Assembly: GCA_017457285.1 (NCBI GenBank)
Contig: JAFTHT010000032.1
Span: 1 to 35,699, forward strand
Direction: 5' to 3'
DNA length: 35,699 nt
From: Oscillospiraceae bacterium
GTDB taxonomy: Bacteria; Bacillota; Clostridia; Oscillospirales; Oscillospiraceae
Below are positions 8,270 to 17,265 of the stretch, in pieces. A program made the translations under genes and the position numbers. The notes beneath the pieces are model-generated. The model saw nothing but the letters and a program-made list of their open reading frames with translations. It did not search any database and was not told the DNA's origin. How positions within the stretch are numbered: the first letter of the stretch is position 1; every line of letters begins with the position of its first letter.

Positions 8270-8299
8270 ATCATACGGGAAAAGTCGAAAAAAGTAAAG
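8270..8299 (-). promoter_or_regulatory. Promoter of the VanY-like gene
   Basis: On the minus strand TTTACT (8299-8294) and TATGAT (8275-8270) are separated by 18 bases. The site is about 30 bases before the start codon and directly after the preceding gene's terminator. Confidence 0.6.
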
Positions 8300-8312
8300 T
8301 CCCAAAAAGAAA

Positions 8313-8337
8313 CAGGAACGGCTTTGCCGTTCCTGTC
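8313..8337 (-). terminator. Intrinsic terminator of the LCP gene
   Basis: A perfect 11-bp stem (8313-8323 with 8327-8337) with a TTT loop is followed on the minus strand by TTCTTTTTG. It starts four bases past the LCP gene, which separates that gene transcriptionally from the VanY-like gene. Confidence 0.88.
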
Positions 8338-8341
8338 ACCA

Positions 8342-9532
8342 TTAATCCGCGTCGAAAATCTCCCACAGAATCTCACGATTCTTCCGAAAATCGATATTGT
8401 ACTGGAACCAATCCTTGCGTCCATTACCGATGTCCATATAGCCGCCGGTAAAGGTCCCCGCTGCGGGAATCTGATAATTCTCGTATTTGCAGGTAGACAG
8501 CAGCGGTGCCAAATCAAACACCAAATCCCTAATCTCGTTCTTGGACATATTGGTGCTGACCAAAGGCAGAATGAAATCCAGCATATTGACCATTTCACCC
8601 ACCGGCAGGCTCATGTATCGGTTGATCAGAGACTGCAGCACCTCCCGCTGCCGACCGGCCCGCTTGTAGTCATTGTCAATAGAGCGCAGCCGGGAGTAGC
8701 GCAGGGCCTGCTCACCGGTGAGCCGCGCCTTGCCGGGTTTCAGATTCCAGTTGTTGCCCAGATTCAGGAAATTAGCTTCCTTCTCCGTCAGCGTAATATC
8801 CACACCACCCAGCTTATCGATCAGCTGCTGGAACTGGGAGAAATCCACAGCAATATCCCCATCCACATACACGCCATAGTTCTTCCGCAGCGTATCGTTC
8901 AGAAGGCTCATGCCGCCAAACTGATAGGCATGGTTCAGCTTATATGTAAAGTAACCGGGAATCTCCACCAGCGAATCCCGCATGAAGGAGGTCATGGAAA
9001 TGGTCTTGGTAGTCTTGTTCACCGTCAGCAAAATCATAGAGTCGGAACGGCAGCGCCCCTCCCCTTCCCGGCGATCCTGTCCAATCAGCAGGATGTTGAT
9101 AATATCCGCCTGGGGCGAATCAGGAATCACCGGAGTTGTGGACTCCGTCTGAGATTGAGACGGGTTCTGGGGCGATGTGGGAAGATCCAAAGTCGGCAGC
9201 GTCTCATCAGGGGGGAGTGTTTCGCCCACACCGCCGGTGGGATTACTCACATCAACGGTAGGCGAAAAGGGACCCGTGGGGTCCATCGGGAAGTTCGGCA
9301 GCACCAGCGTGGGAAGAATCTCACCGGAGGCCATGGTTTGCGCCCCCTCAAGCGCATCACTGACCGCATCGCTCAATGCGATTGTCGTCTCATCCGTAAC
9401 ATAATTCATCTTGTTGAGCTTGCTGTCGATATACAGCCACAGTGCCCCCAGCAACAGCGCCACTACACAAATGATACTAAGAATCGTGATACCGGTGATT
9501 TTCGCCCACTTGGGTATTTTAATATTCAACAT
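8342..9532 (-). CDS. LytR-CpsA-Psr (LCP) family protein
   Basis: The family transfers wall teichoic acid or capsular polymers from lipid carrier to peptidoglycan outside the membrane. One N-terminal helix (residues 12-34) anchors the protein. A Pro/Thr/Ser-rich spacer (70-140) follows, then the LCP domain (about 143-300) with INILLIGQDRR, the arginine in RSDSMILLT, and SFMRD near residue 185, the residues that hold the pyrophosphate head group in known LCP structures. The C-terminal tail contains LRSIDNDYKRAGRQREVL. It is a paralogue of the protein at 17796-18842. Start ATG 9532 has its own promoter and a divergent neighbour, tmk. Confidence 0.93.
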   Translation of the reverse strand: MLNIKIPKWAKITGITILSIICVVALLLGALWLYIDSKLNKMNYVTDETTIALSDAVSDALEGAQTMASGEILPTLVLPNFPMDPTGPFSPTVDVSNPTGGVGETLPPDETLPTLDLPTSPQNPSQSQTESTTPVIPDSPQADIINILLIGQDRREGEGRCRSDSMILLTVNKTTKTISMTSFMRDSLVEIPGYFTYKLNHAYQFGGMSLLNDTLRKNYGVYVDGDIAVDFSQFQQLIDKLGGVDITLTEKEANFLNLGNNWNLKPGKARLTGEQALRYSRLRSIDNDYKRAGRQREVLQSLINRYMSLPVGEMVNMLDFILPLVSTNMSKNEIRDLVFDLAPLLSTCKYENYQIPAAGTFTGGYMDIGNGRKDWFQYNIDFRKNREILWEIFDAD

Positions 9533-9576
9533 TTATCAATAAACACCTCTGTAATCTCTGATACATTATAATATAT

Positions 9577-9604
9577 ATTGTAGCACAACTTTTGCTACAG
9601 TCAA
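9577..9604 (-). promoter_or_regulatory. LCP gene promoter with a dyad in the spacer
   Basis: On the minus strand TTGACT (9604-9599) and TACAAT (9582-9577) are 16 bases apart. A dyad TGTAGC-N9-GCTACA fills the spacer and touches both hexamers (9580-9600), a layout suited to repressor binding. Confidence 0.65.
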
Positions 9605-9681
9605 GGAACAAAGGTCAATTATTTGGAAACATTTTGTTAAGGGCCGACACAGAAAATTCTCAATTCCCCCGGCACTTCCGG

Positions 9682-9710
9682 TGGACAAACCCCAGGAAAT
9701 GTGGTATATT
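9682..9710 (+). promoter_or_regulatory. Promoter of the tmk-mltG operon
   Basis: TGGACA (9682-9687), a 17-base spacer and TATATT (9705-9710) lie about 40 bases upstream of tmk; an overlapping TATAAT follows at 9710-9715. Confidence 0.65.
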
Positions 9711-9750
9711 ATAATGTAATATATTAAGCGGAGAAGGAGAATTTGGAAAA

Positions 9751-10419
9751 ATGGGTAAACTGATAGTCATCGAGGGCACCGACGGCTCCGGAAAGTCCAC
9801 CCAGTTCAAAAAACTGACCGACCGGCTCACCACTCAGGGCACCGCGTTTCGAAAGCTGGTATTTCCCCGGTATTCCGAGCCCAGCTCCGCGCTGATTCGG
9901 ATGTATCTGGGGGGCGAATTCGGCACCAGCCCCGGGGATGTCAACAGCTACGCCGCCTCCGCTTTCTATGCGGTGGACCGCTACGCATCCTACAAGCAGG
10001 ACTGGGGAAATTGGTACGAGCAGGGCGGCTTGGTGCTGTCCGACCGGTACACCACCTCCAACGCCGTCCACCAGGCCGCCAAGGAGCCCCCGGCGGCAAG
10101 AGCCGGTTACCTGCAATGGCTCTATGAATTTGAGTATGACCGCCTGGGCCTCCCCCGCCCCGATTTGACCATCTATCTGGATGTGCCAACGGACTTCACC
10201 GAGCAGCTCATGCGCCGCCGGGAAGCCGACACCAACACCACCGCCGATATCCACGAGCAGGACATGGCATACCTTGCCACCTGCCGCCAGAGCGGCCGGG
10301 ACGCCGCCGCATTCTACGGCTGGACGGTCATCAACTGTGTCAAAGACGGAGCCATGCGCTCCATAGAAGATATCCACGAAGAAATTTTCGCCCATGTGGC
10401 GAAGCTGCTGGAGGAATGA
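9751..10419 (+). CDS. tmk: Thymidylate kinase
   Basis: It phosphorylates dTMP to dTDP for DNA synthesis. The 222-residue protein has the P-loop GTDGSGKST (residues 9-17), the DRYTTSN motif near residue 96 that contacts the nucleotide, and a LID-like RRREAD segment near residue 150. The length is close to the family's usual 205-215. GAGAAGGAGA lies 11 bases upstream of the ATG. It is the first gene of an operon with tight spacing (4 bases to the next gene). A tmk-mltG pairing also occurs in proteobacteria (yceG-tmk), so the linkage is familiar. Confidence 0.93.
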   Translation: MGKLIVIEGTDGSGKSTQFKKLTDRLTTQGTAFRKLVFPRYSEPSSALIRMYLGGEFGTSPGDVNSYAASAFYAVDRYASYKQDWGNWYEQGGLVLSDRYTTSNAVHQAAKEPPAARAGYLQWLYEFEYDRLGLPRPDLTIYLDVPTDFTEQLMRRREADTNTTADIHEQDMAYLATCRQSGRDAAAFYGWTVINCVKDGAMRSIEDIHEEIFAHVAKLLEE

Positions 10420-10423
10420 TATC

Positions 10424-10966
10424 ATGGTATACATTTTGTTAGGAACCGGCTTCGAAGAAACTGAAGCCATCGCCCCCATCGACCTGCTGCGCCGTGCCAA
10501 TATTCCCACCCTGACCGTGGGCGTGGACGGTAAAACCATCACCGGTGGCCACGGCATTCCCGTGGAGGCCGATATTACCATTGGCGAAATGGATTTGACT
10601 GATTTGGATATGATCGTCCTCCCCGGTGGTCTGGGAGGTGTCGCTACCGCCCGCAAAAGCAAGGCTGCCCTGGAGGCCCTGCGTTTTGCCTGGGAAAATG
10701 GCAAATACGTTGCCGCCATCTGCGCCGGGCCCACGGTGCTGGCGGACCTGGGCATTACCGACGGCAAAAGCGCCACCTGCTACCCCGGCTGCGAAAGCGG
10801 CATGGGCAGCGCCAATATGGTCCCCAACGCCCCGGCTGTCACCGATGGAAAGCTGATTACCGGCACCTCCGCCGGCTGCGCCATCCCCTTCGGCCTGGCT
10901 CTGATTGCGGCGTTGAAGGGCAGCGACGAAGCGGAGCGGGTCAAAAACCAGATCGTGATCCGCTGA
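10424..10966 (+). CDS. DJ-1/PfpI family protein
   Basis: A 180-residue protein of the DJ-1 superfamily, whose members act as deglycase-like or stress-response proteins. The nucleophile is Cys100 in AAICAGPTVLADLG, the supporting acid is Glu14 in FEETEAI, and VLPGG precedes the elbow. The size matches the YajL/ThiJ branch (about 190). I chose the ATG at 10424 because GGAGGA sits 9 bases upstream; an in-frame earlier codon at 10394 lies inside tmk. Exact substrate unknown. It sits second in the tmk operon, four bases after tmk. Confidence 0.9.
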   Translation: MVYILLGTGFEETEAIAPIDLLRRANIPTLTVGVDGKTITGGHGIPVEADITIGEMDLTDLDMIVLPGGLGGVATARKSKAALEALRFAWENGKYVAAICAGPTVLADLGITDGKSATCYPGCESGMGSANMVPNAPAVTDGKLITGTSAGCAIPFGLALIAALKGSDEAERVKNQIVIR

Positions 10967-10981
10967 CAGGAGGAAGCAACC

Positions 10982-12973
10982 ATGGATGAAGAAAAGAACC
11001 TCCCAGAGATTGACGCCGAAGAAGTCATTCCGGCGGAAATGCCCGCCCTCTCCTCTGATTCAGAGCTGCCGGAGCTGCCGGACGAGGTGATGGAGATTGC
11101 ACCGTTGGAACCGCTGATTCTGGCGAATACGGAGCCGGAACTGCCTGCGGAAAACATCCTGCCCCCCGCTGAGGAACCGGAGCTGCCTGCGGAAAACATC
11201 CTGCCCCCCGCTGAGGAACCGGAGCTGCCTGCGGAAAACACCCTGCCCCCCGCTGAGGAACCGGAGCTGCCTGCGGAAAACACCCTGCCCCCCGCTGAGG
11301 AACCGGAGCTACCTGCGGAAAACATCCTGTCCGAGGATTTGGCTGAGCCGGTCATGCCCGCTCAATTAAGCCCCGAGGATGAACAATGGCTGGATTCGCT
11401 CCTTTCTTCTTCGGAAGAAATCAGTGCCGACGAACAGGCCATTGCCGCAGCGGGTTTGACCCATCACGATGATTTGGAGCTGGAACAAATTATCCAGGAA
11501 ACCAAGGCCGAAGATTTTGGCCTGGACGAAGCCATCCTGGAATCCCAACTCCCGGACCCGAAATCCTTCACGGCGGAACAGCCGCCCCATTTGGAGCCGG
11601 CCGGCTCTCTGTCCGATTCGGAGACTCCCCTGGATGATGACGCGCTGTTGGCGCAGCTACTCAGCGACCCAGCTCTGCAGGAACCGGAAGCAGCCGACGA
11701 AACCGGCCCGGAGCCGCCTCTGGCAGAGCCCCCAAAAGCCCCCCCGGATCCTCTGGAGAAGGGCCGGCCCAAGCGCAAGCAGGGCTACGGTTTTTTCGGC
11801 CTGCCCCACCTGGCCGCCACCGCCATTTGGCTGGCGATTATCGTTGCCATCGGCGTATCCATCGGCAGAATGGCGTGGCTGTGCGCCGCGGATGTGCTGG
11901 CCCTGGGCCGGGAGCCCAAGACCGTCACCATCACCATCGAGGAAACCGACACCCTCGACGATGTGGCCGACAAGCTGAAGGATGCCGGCCTGATTCGCTA
12001 CGCCGGACTGTTCAAAATTTATGCCAATTTCACCGATGCCATGGAAAAAATCCAGCCCGGCACCTACACCCTCAACCCCCCGGATGCCGAGGAGGATCAG
12101 AAGAACATCGTCTACGACTACATGGCCCTGGTATCTGTCCTGTCCCCCCATGAGCCTGCCCAGGCCATTGTGTCCGACCTACGGATTCCCGAAGGCTATA
12201 CCTGCGCCCAGATTTTTGCGCTGCTGGAGCAGAAAAAGGTTTGCACCGTGGCAGATTTGGAAGCCTATGTGGCCAATCTGGACGGAGCCAGCCTGGACTA
12301 TTGGTTCCTGGAAGGGGTGCAATGGGGCCACAAATACAGTCTGGAGGGCTACCTGTTCCCCAACACCTACGATTTCTACGAAAATGACAAGCCCGAGCGC
12401 GTCATCGAAAAGATGCTGGACTCCTTCAACGCCAACTTCAACGAACAGATGAAGCAAAGCCTGATTACCCTGAATGACAAGGTTGCCCAAATGTTCCGGG
12501 AGAACGGCTATTCCAGCGCCTATATCGAAAACCACAAGTTCACCATCCGGGAAGTCATTATCATTGCCTCCATGATTGAAAAGGAATCTGCCAACAATCT
12601 GGAGAGCTATACCATCTCCTCCGTCATCTACAACCGTCTGACGGACCCCAACGACTACCCCTATCTGAACATCGATGCCACCATTATCTATGCTCTGGGC
12701 AAATCGGATCTGACCGAGGAAGATTTGAAGCTGGACCACGAGTACAACACCTACACTAGGCCCGGTCTGACCCCCGGTGCCATCTCCAACCCCAGCCAGA
12801 ACAGCATCTTCGCCGCCCTGAACCCGGAGGATACCGGCTACTACTTCTATGTGTTCAACCCTGCCTCCGGCAAGCACTTCTTCACCACAAACCTGGCAGA
12901 TCATGAGCAGGCCATCGAGGACATCAAGAACGGCATCGACCCCGAAGAGTCCGCCGCCGAGGAAGGTGCCTAG
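10982..12973 (+). CDS. mltG: Endolytic murein transglycosylase MltG with a long acidic N-terminus
   Basis: MltG cleaves nascent glycan strands next to the membrane and sets strand length. This 663-residue protein is about twice the family's usual 340. The extra part is a cytoplasmic Glu/Pro-rich region (residues 1-265) with five copies of a 14-residue repeat. A single membrane helix follows (about 277-300), then the LysM-like and catalytic domains. The catalytic Glu533 lies in ASMIEKES, and the conserved NTYDF, NIDATI and PGLTPGAISNP blocks are present. AGGAGGAAGCAACC precedes the ATG. The stop codon overlaps the next start by one base. The acidic tail might bind division proteins; that is inference. 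Confidence 0.94.
   Translation: MDEEKNLPEIDAEEVIPAEMPALSSDSELPELPDEVMEIAPLEPLILANTEPELPAENILPPAEEPELPAENILPPAEEPELPAENTLPPAEEPELPAENTLPPAEEPELPAENILSEDLAEPVMPAQLSPEDEQWLDSLLSSSEEISADEQAIAAAGLTHHDDLELEQIIQETKAEDFGLDEAILESQLPDPKSFTAEQPPHLEPAGSLSDSETPLDDDALLAQLLSDPALQEPEAADETGPEPPLAEPPKAPPDPLEKGRPKRKQGYGFFGLPHLAATAIWLAIIVAIGVSIGRMAWLCAADVLALGREPKTVTITIEETDTLDDVADKLKDAGLIRYAGLFKIYANFTDAMEKIQPGTYTLNPPDAEEDQKNIVYDYMALVSVLSPHEPAQAIVSDLRIPEGYTCAQIFALLEQKKVCTVADLEAYVANLDGASLDYWFLEGVQWGHKYSLEGYLFPNTYDFYENDKPERVIEKMLDSFNANFNEQMKQSLITLNDKVAQMFRENGYSSAYIENHKFTIREVIIIASMIEKESANNLESYTISSVIYNRLTDPNDYPYLNIDATIIYALGKSDLTEEDLKLDHEYNTYTRPGLTPGAISNPSQNSIFAALNPEDTGYYFYVFNPASGKHFFTTNLADHEQAIEDIKNGIDPEESAAEEGA
11132..11338 (+). 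repeat. 42-base tandem repeat inside mltG
   Basis: Five in-frame copies encode EPELPAENILPPAE-type units (copies 3 and 4 have Thr for Ile; the fifth diverges after ENILS). Copies are nearly identical at the DNA level, which points to recent slippage or recombination and likely copy-number variation between strains. Confidence 0.92.
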
Positions 12974-14190
12974 TGAGAAAACTGGAATTATTAAGCCCCG
13001 CCGGTGATATGGAACGGCTGCGTATGGCCGTGCTCTACGGCGCCGATGCGGTATATCTTGCGGGAACCGATTTTGGAATGCGCTCCTTCGCCGGAAATTT
13101 TTCGGCGGAGGAGCTGCCCAAGGCTGTGGCCTTCGCCCATAGCCATGGAGTAAAGGTCCACGCCACCGTCAACACCATGCCCCGCAACAAAGAGGTGGCA
13201 CGGCTCCCGGCTCACCTGGAAATGCTCCAGGATGCCGGGGTGGATGCCCTGATTCTGGCGGACCTGGGAGCCTTTACCCTGGCCGGAAAATATGCCCCCA
13301 AATGCCAGCGGCATATTTCCACCCAGCAGTCCATCGCCAACTATGAGTGTGCAACTGCGTGGTACGATTTGGGGGCAAAAAGAGTGGTTTTGGCCAGAGA
13401 ATTGAGCCTTTCGGAGATCAGTTGCATCCGTGAAAAATGTCCAAAAGAGCTGGAAATTGAAACCTTCGGTCACGGCGCCATGTGCGTCAGCTACTCCGGC
13501 CGGTGCCTGCTGAGCAATTATATGACAGGAAGAGACTCCAATCGTGGCGCCTGTGCCCAGCCCTGCCGGTATCAGTACGCTCTGATGGAGGAAAAGCGTC
13601 CCGGGGAGTATTTCCCAGTTTTTGAGGACGAAAAGGGTACATATATCCTGAATTCCCGGGATATGTGTACAATTGACCATCTAAAAGAACTGATGGATGC
13701 GGGCATCGACTGTATTAAAATCGAGGGCCGGGCCAAATCCGCCTACTATGCCGCCATCGTCACCGGCGCCTACCGGCATTGCATTGATGCTGTCGCCGCC
13801 GGTCGAAATCCAGACCCAATTTGGCGAAACGAGGTGGAACACGTCTCCCACCGGATCTACTCCACCGGGTTTTATTTTGGCGAACCGGGTCAATATGTGG
13901 AAAATTCCCGCTATATCCGGGACTGGCAGATCTGCGCCATTGTCGAAAGCTGCGACGAACAGGGTCTGGCCCTGTGCAGCCTCCGGAACAAATTCCCCGA
14001 AGGCGCCCAGCTGGAGGCTGTGGGACCGAATTTGCGTCCTTTCCCCATCACCGCCCAAAACATGACCGACCTCGACGGCAATCCCCTCCCCGAACCCCGC
14101 ACCCCCCAGATGAAATTCTACCTGCCCCTCCCCCAACCCGTCCCAGCCTATACCATCCTGCGCCGAAGCGTAAACCTTTCCGCGAAATAA
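12973..14190 (+). CDS. U32 family protein, probable TrhP-type tRNA hydroxylation factor
   Basis: The family is named as peptidases, but close relatives (TrhP/YegQ, RlhA) hydroxylate RNA; TrhP makes 5-hydroxyuridine at tRNA position 34 from prephenate. The 405-residue protein has the N-terminal LLSPAGD and GADAVYL blocks, and the signature FGHGAMCVSYSGRCLLS near residue 160 followed by RGACAQPCRYQY. These cysteines resemble those that hold an iron-sulfur cluster in the RNA enzymes. The GTG start overlaps the mltG stop. In Bacillus, mltG (yrrL) is also followed by U32 genes (yrrN, yrrO), which supports this assignment. A collagenase-like protease role cannot be excluded. Confidence 0.85.
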   Translation: MRKLELLSPAGDMERLRMAVLYGADAVYLAGTDFGMRSFAGNFSAEELPKAVAFAHSHGVKVHATVNTMPRNKEVARLPAHLEMLQDAGVDALILADLGAFTLAGKYAPKCQRHISTQQSIANYECATAWYDLGAKRVVLARELSLSEISCIREKCPKELEIETFGHGAMCVSYSGRCLLSNYMTGRDSNRGACAQPCRYQYALMEEKRPGEYFPVFEDEKGTYILNSRDMCTIDHLKELMDAGIDCIKIEGRAKSAYYAAIVTGAYRHCIDAVAAGRNPDPIWRNEVEHVSHRIYSTGFYFGEPGQYVENSRYIRDWQICAIVESCDEQGLALCSLRNKFPEGAQLEAVGPNLRPFPITAQNMTDLDGNPLPEPRTPQMKFYLPLPQPVPAYTILRRSVNLSAK

Positions 14191-14230
14191 ATCGAATAAC
14201 AGAGAAAAGACCGGACATATGTCCACAACA

Positions 14231-14265
14231 ACTTCATCAACCGACGTGATGAAGTAATGTTATTT
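14231..14265 (+). terminator. Terminator of the tmk-mltG-U32 operon
   Basis: A 9-bp stem ACTTCATCA/TGATGAAGT (14231-14239 with 14247-14255) is followed by AATGTTATTTT. It separates the operon from the secreted protein gene at 14285. Confidence 0.65.
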
Positions 14266-14284
14266 TAATTGGGAGGTATGTAAA

Positions 14285-17218
14285 ATGAAACTTCGATCCA
14301 TCCTTCGCCACCTATTTGTCCTGGCCGTGGTGCTGACGGCGGTCACGATTTCGTCAGTTTCCGCCAATGCTGCCCAGCAGACGATAATAATCGACCCCAC
14401 CACAGACACCGATGGCTCTATTTACGCCATGGATGAATGGGCCGCCGAGTACATCAGCATCCCGGACAGCTATGCCGGTTCCATCCAGCTGAAAGCACCG
14501 GAGGCTTCCAGAGTCTACTTCTACCTGCTCAGCGGTGACAGCGTCACCGTGTCCAACACCGGTCTGGTGACACCTTCCGTCACCACCTGGTATTGGTACT
14601 CCAGCGGTTATGGCTCCACCTGGCTCAATCCGGATTTGGAGGTTGTCGAAATTACCACCGAATACGATTTCGGCATCTCCGTCGTCCGGGTCATGGCAGA
14701 TGATGTGACCTACGATGTTACAATTGAAGTCCACGACTACGCTACAACCTATGCCGATCAGATAATCGACAACTACATCGCCGAAAACATCACCGACGAT
14801 ATGACCACCGAACAGCTGCTAGATGCCGTCTGCCGGTTCCCTGCCAGTTTTAACTACAGCGCCAGCTATTCCAGCGCCACCGGCATGATCGTTACCGGCG
14901 GCGGTGACTGCTGGGCCAGTACCGGCCTGATTCTGGAGGTTTGCGACCGAATCGGAATCGAGGCAAAAGCACGCAACGGCAATAAGGATCCCGGTGCCGG
15001 CTCCGGCCATCGAAATGCCCTCATCACCATCTCCGAGGGTGAATACTACGAGCTGGACGCAGGTTATTCCGGCTCCGCCCCCCGGTATTATTCCGTTTCC
15101 CGCCGAAATTCCCTGTACTGCTACAGTTCCACTTCCGGCGGCATCAAAATCTATCAATACGACGGCGATTTGACCGGAATCGACATTCTGGAAATCCCCA
15201 AAACCATCGACGGCAAAACCGTTGTTGCCATTGGGGACGACGTGTTTGTCTGGGGCGAGATGCGGGTGGTCATCCTCCCGGAAACCCTGACCCGGATTGG
15301 GGACAGTGCCTTCAACTCCTGTGCAAATCTGGAGCGAATCCACCTCCCCGCCTCCCTGACCCAAATCGGTGATTTCGCCTTCACCGCCTGCACCAATCTG
15401 AAGGATTTTACCTGTAGCGAGGATAATCCCGCCTACACCATCAAGGACGGCGTGCTGTACGATAAAGCCATGACCACCTTAATCGCCGCCCCCGCCTGCG
15501 CCCAGATTACGGTGCCGGATACGGTTCACACCATCGGCTACTACGCCATCTACTACAACGACAACCTGACTGAGCTGGTGCTGCCCGCATCCGTCAAGAC
15601 GCTGGAAGAGGGCTCCATTTCCGGCTGCAGCAATCTGACCGCTGTTACCCTGGAGGCTGTTCAGTCCGTCGGCGCATTCAACTTTGCCGCGGGTACCAAT
15701 CTCAGCGAGGTCATTTTCAAGGGTGATATCCCCACCTTTGTCGAAACCAACTTCTACCGCACCACGACCACCCTGCGCTATCCTGGCTGGAACAGCACCT
15801 GGGCTGACATTGCACAGCAAGAATTCTCCTATGGCACGGTAACCCTTGCCCCCTTCAAGAAGGTCGCCATCACGACCCAGCCCTCTGATTCCGCCGCCGC
15901 ATCCGGGGATTTGGCTTCGGTGCAGGTAACGGCCTCCGGCGACGGACTGCGCTACAGCTGGTATCGTGCCGATGCCAACAGCAATCATTTCGTCGAATGC
16001 TCTTCCGATTCCGGAAATACCTACAGCGTAACCATGACCGATGCCCTAGGCGGCAGCCGGGTATACTGCGTCATCACCGACAAATACGGCTTCAGCGTCC
16101 AGACCAATACCGTTACCCTGATTCGGAAAACCGCCCTGCGGATTACCAAGCAGCCGGTCAGCGTGAACGTTGGATATGGCGCGACCGCCAGGGCAACCGT
16201 CACCGCCACCGGTGATGGACTGACCTACAAATGGTATTTTGCCAACAAGGGTGTCGATACCTTCACCTACACCAGCTCTTTCCGAAGCGGCACCTACGCC
16301 GTTTCCATGAACAACAGCCGGGCAGGTCGCCGGATTTACTGCGTCATCACAGACAAGTTCGGCGAGAGCATTACCTCCGACACCGTAACGATTGGGCTGA
16401 AAACGCCTCTGAAGATTACCCGTCAGCCTAAATCCGTAATGGCGGCCTACGGCACCACCGCTGAGGTCAGCGTTGGGGTCCAGGGTGACGGCCTGCGTTT
16501 CCGGTGGTATTACGCTGACCTTGGTTCTGACAGCTTTACATATACCAAAACCTTCAGCGGCAACAGCTACACCATGACCATGAACGGTGCCCGGGCCGGT
16601 CGCCGGGTCTATTGCGTCATCACCGATGCCTACGGCGCATCCGTCACCACCAACACCGTTACCTTGAGCATGCCGGTGACCATCCTGTGGCAGAACTCCA
16701 CCGCTTGTGTGGCGCGGGATGCCACCGCCAGCATAACGGTAAAAGCGGCGGGTGAAGGGCTGACCTATCGGTGGTACTACGCCAACAAGGGTGCCACAGG
16801 GTTCACCAGGACCCACAGCTTCAGCGGCAATACCTATTCGGTGTCCATGAACGGCGCCCGGGATGGCCGCAGGGTGTACTGCGTCATTACCGATAAATTC
16901 GGCAACTCCGTAACCTCCAATGTGGTCACCCTGACCATGAGAACACCCCTGAAAATCACCATGCAGCCCACGGATGTTTCCGTCGCCTACGGTGCCACCG
17001 CAAAGCTGACGATCCAGGCTCAGGGTGATGGTTTGACCTACCAATGGTACTACGCCAACGAGGGCAGCGACACCTTCGCCCTGACCAACACCTTTAGAGG
17101 TAAGAGCTACGCCGTTACCATGAACGCTGCCAGGAACGGGCGCAGAGTCTTCTGCGTCATCACCGACCGATATGGGCACAGCGTAACATCTGAAACCGTT
17201 ACCATATCCATGAAATAA
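14285..17218 (+). CDS. Large secreted protein: transglutaminase-like, leucine-rich and Ig-like repeats
   Basis: The 977-residue product has a signal peptide (1-29, cleavage after SANA). A transglutaminase/NlpC-like region (about 155-275) carries Cys209 in GGGDCWAST, His242 in GSGHRNAL and Asp258 in YELDAGYS, in the order and spacing of a Cys-His-Asp triad. Next come BspA-type leucine-rich repeats (about 295-525; LPETLTRIGDSAF and LPASLTQIGDFAF). Five Ig-like repeats of about 85-90 residues end the protein (526-977), each with a QPxS start, a WYxA core and a RxVYCVITD end. No sortase motif or membrane anchor is visible, so it is probably released or held by its repeats. GGGAGG lies 8 bases upstream of the ATG. 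A surface adhesin with cross-linking or protease activity is plausible. Confidence 0.9.
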   Translation: MKLRSILRHLFVLAVVLTAVTISSVSANAAQQTIIIDPTTDTDGSIYAMDEWAAEYISIPDSYAGSIQLKAPEASRVYFYLLSGDSVTVSNTGLVTPSVTTWYWYSSGYGSTWLNPDLEVVEITTEYDFGISVVRVMADDVTYDVTIEVHDYATTYADQIIDNYIAENITDDMTTEQLLDAVCRFPASFNYSASYSSATGMIVTGGGDCWASTGLILEVCDRIGIEAKARNGNKDPGAGSGHRNALITISEGEYYELDAGYSGSAPRYYSVSRRNSLYCYSSTSGGIKIYQYDGDLTGIDILEIPKTIDGKTVVAIGDDVFVWGEMRVVILPETLTRIGDSAFNSCANLERIHLPASLTQIGDFAFTACTNLKDFTCSEDNPAYTIKDGVLYDKAMTTLIAAPACAQITVPDTVHTIGYYAIYYNDNLTELVLPASVKTLEEGSISGCSNLTAVTLEAVQSVGAFNFAAGTNLSEVIFKGDIPTFVETNFYRTTTTLRYPGWNSTWADIAQQEFSYGTVTLAPFKKVAITTQPSDSAAASGDLASVQVTASGDGLRYSWYRADANSNHFVECSSDSGNTYSVTMTDALGGSRVYCVITDKYGFSVQTNTVTLIRKTALRITKQPVSVNVGYGATARATVTATGDGLTYKWYFANKGVDTFTYTSSFRSGTYAVSMNNSRAGRRIYCVITDKFGESITSDTVTIGLKTPLKITRQPKSVMAAYGTTAEVSVGVQGDGLRFRWYYADLGSDSFTYTKTFSGNSYTMTMNGARAGRRVYCVITDAYGASVTTNTVTLSMPVTILWQNSTACVARDATASITVKAAGEGLTYRWYYANKGATGFTRTHSFSGNTYSVSMNGARDGRRVYCVITDKFGNSVTSNVVTLTMRTPLKITMQPTDVSVAYGATAKLTIQAQGDGLTYQWYYANEGSDTFALTNTFRGKSYAVTMNAARNGRRVFCVITDRYGHSVTSETVTISMK

Positions 17219-17260
17219 AAAAGCATGCCTGTTGCCAAAACGCAACAGGCATGCTTTTTT
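17217..17260. terminator. Bidirectional intrinsic terminator
   Basis: A 19-bp perfect stem (17217-17235 with 17242-17260), A6 on one side and T6 on the other, lies between two convergent genes and can end both. Its left arm overlaps the final bases of the 977-residue gene. Confidence 0.93.
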
Positions 17261-17265
17261 GCAGA

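Noticed and set aside
6996..8297. A 433-residue open frame opposite the VanY-like gene
   Set aside because: The minus-strand product has all VanY motifs. The opposite reading is rich in Pro, His, Arg and Leu with no recognisable motif.
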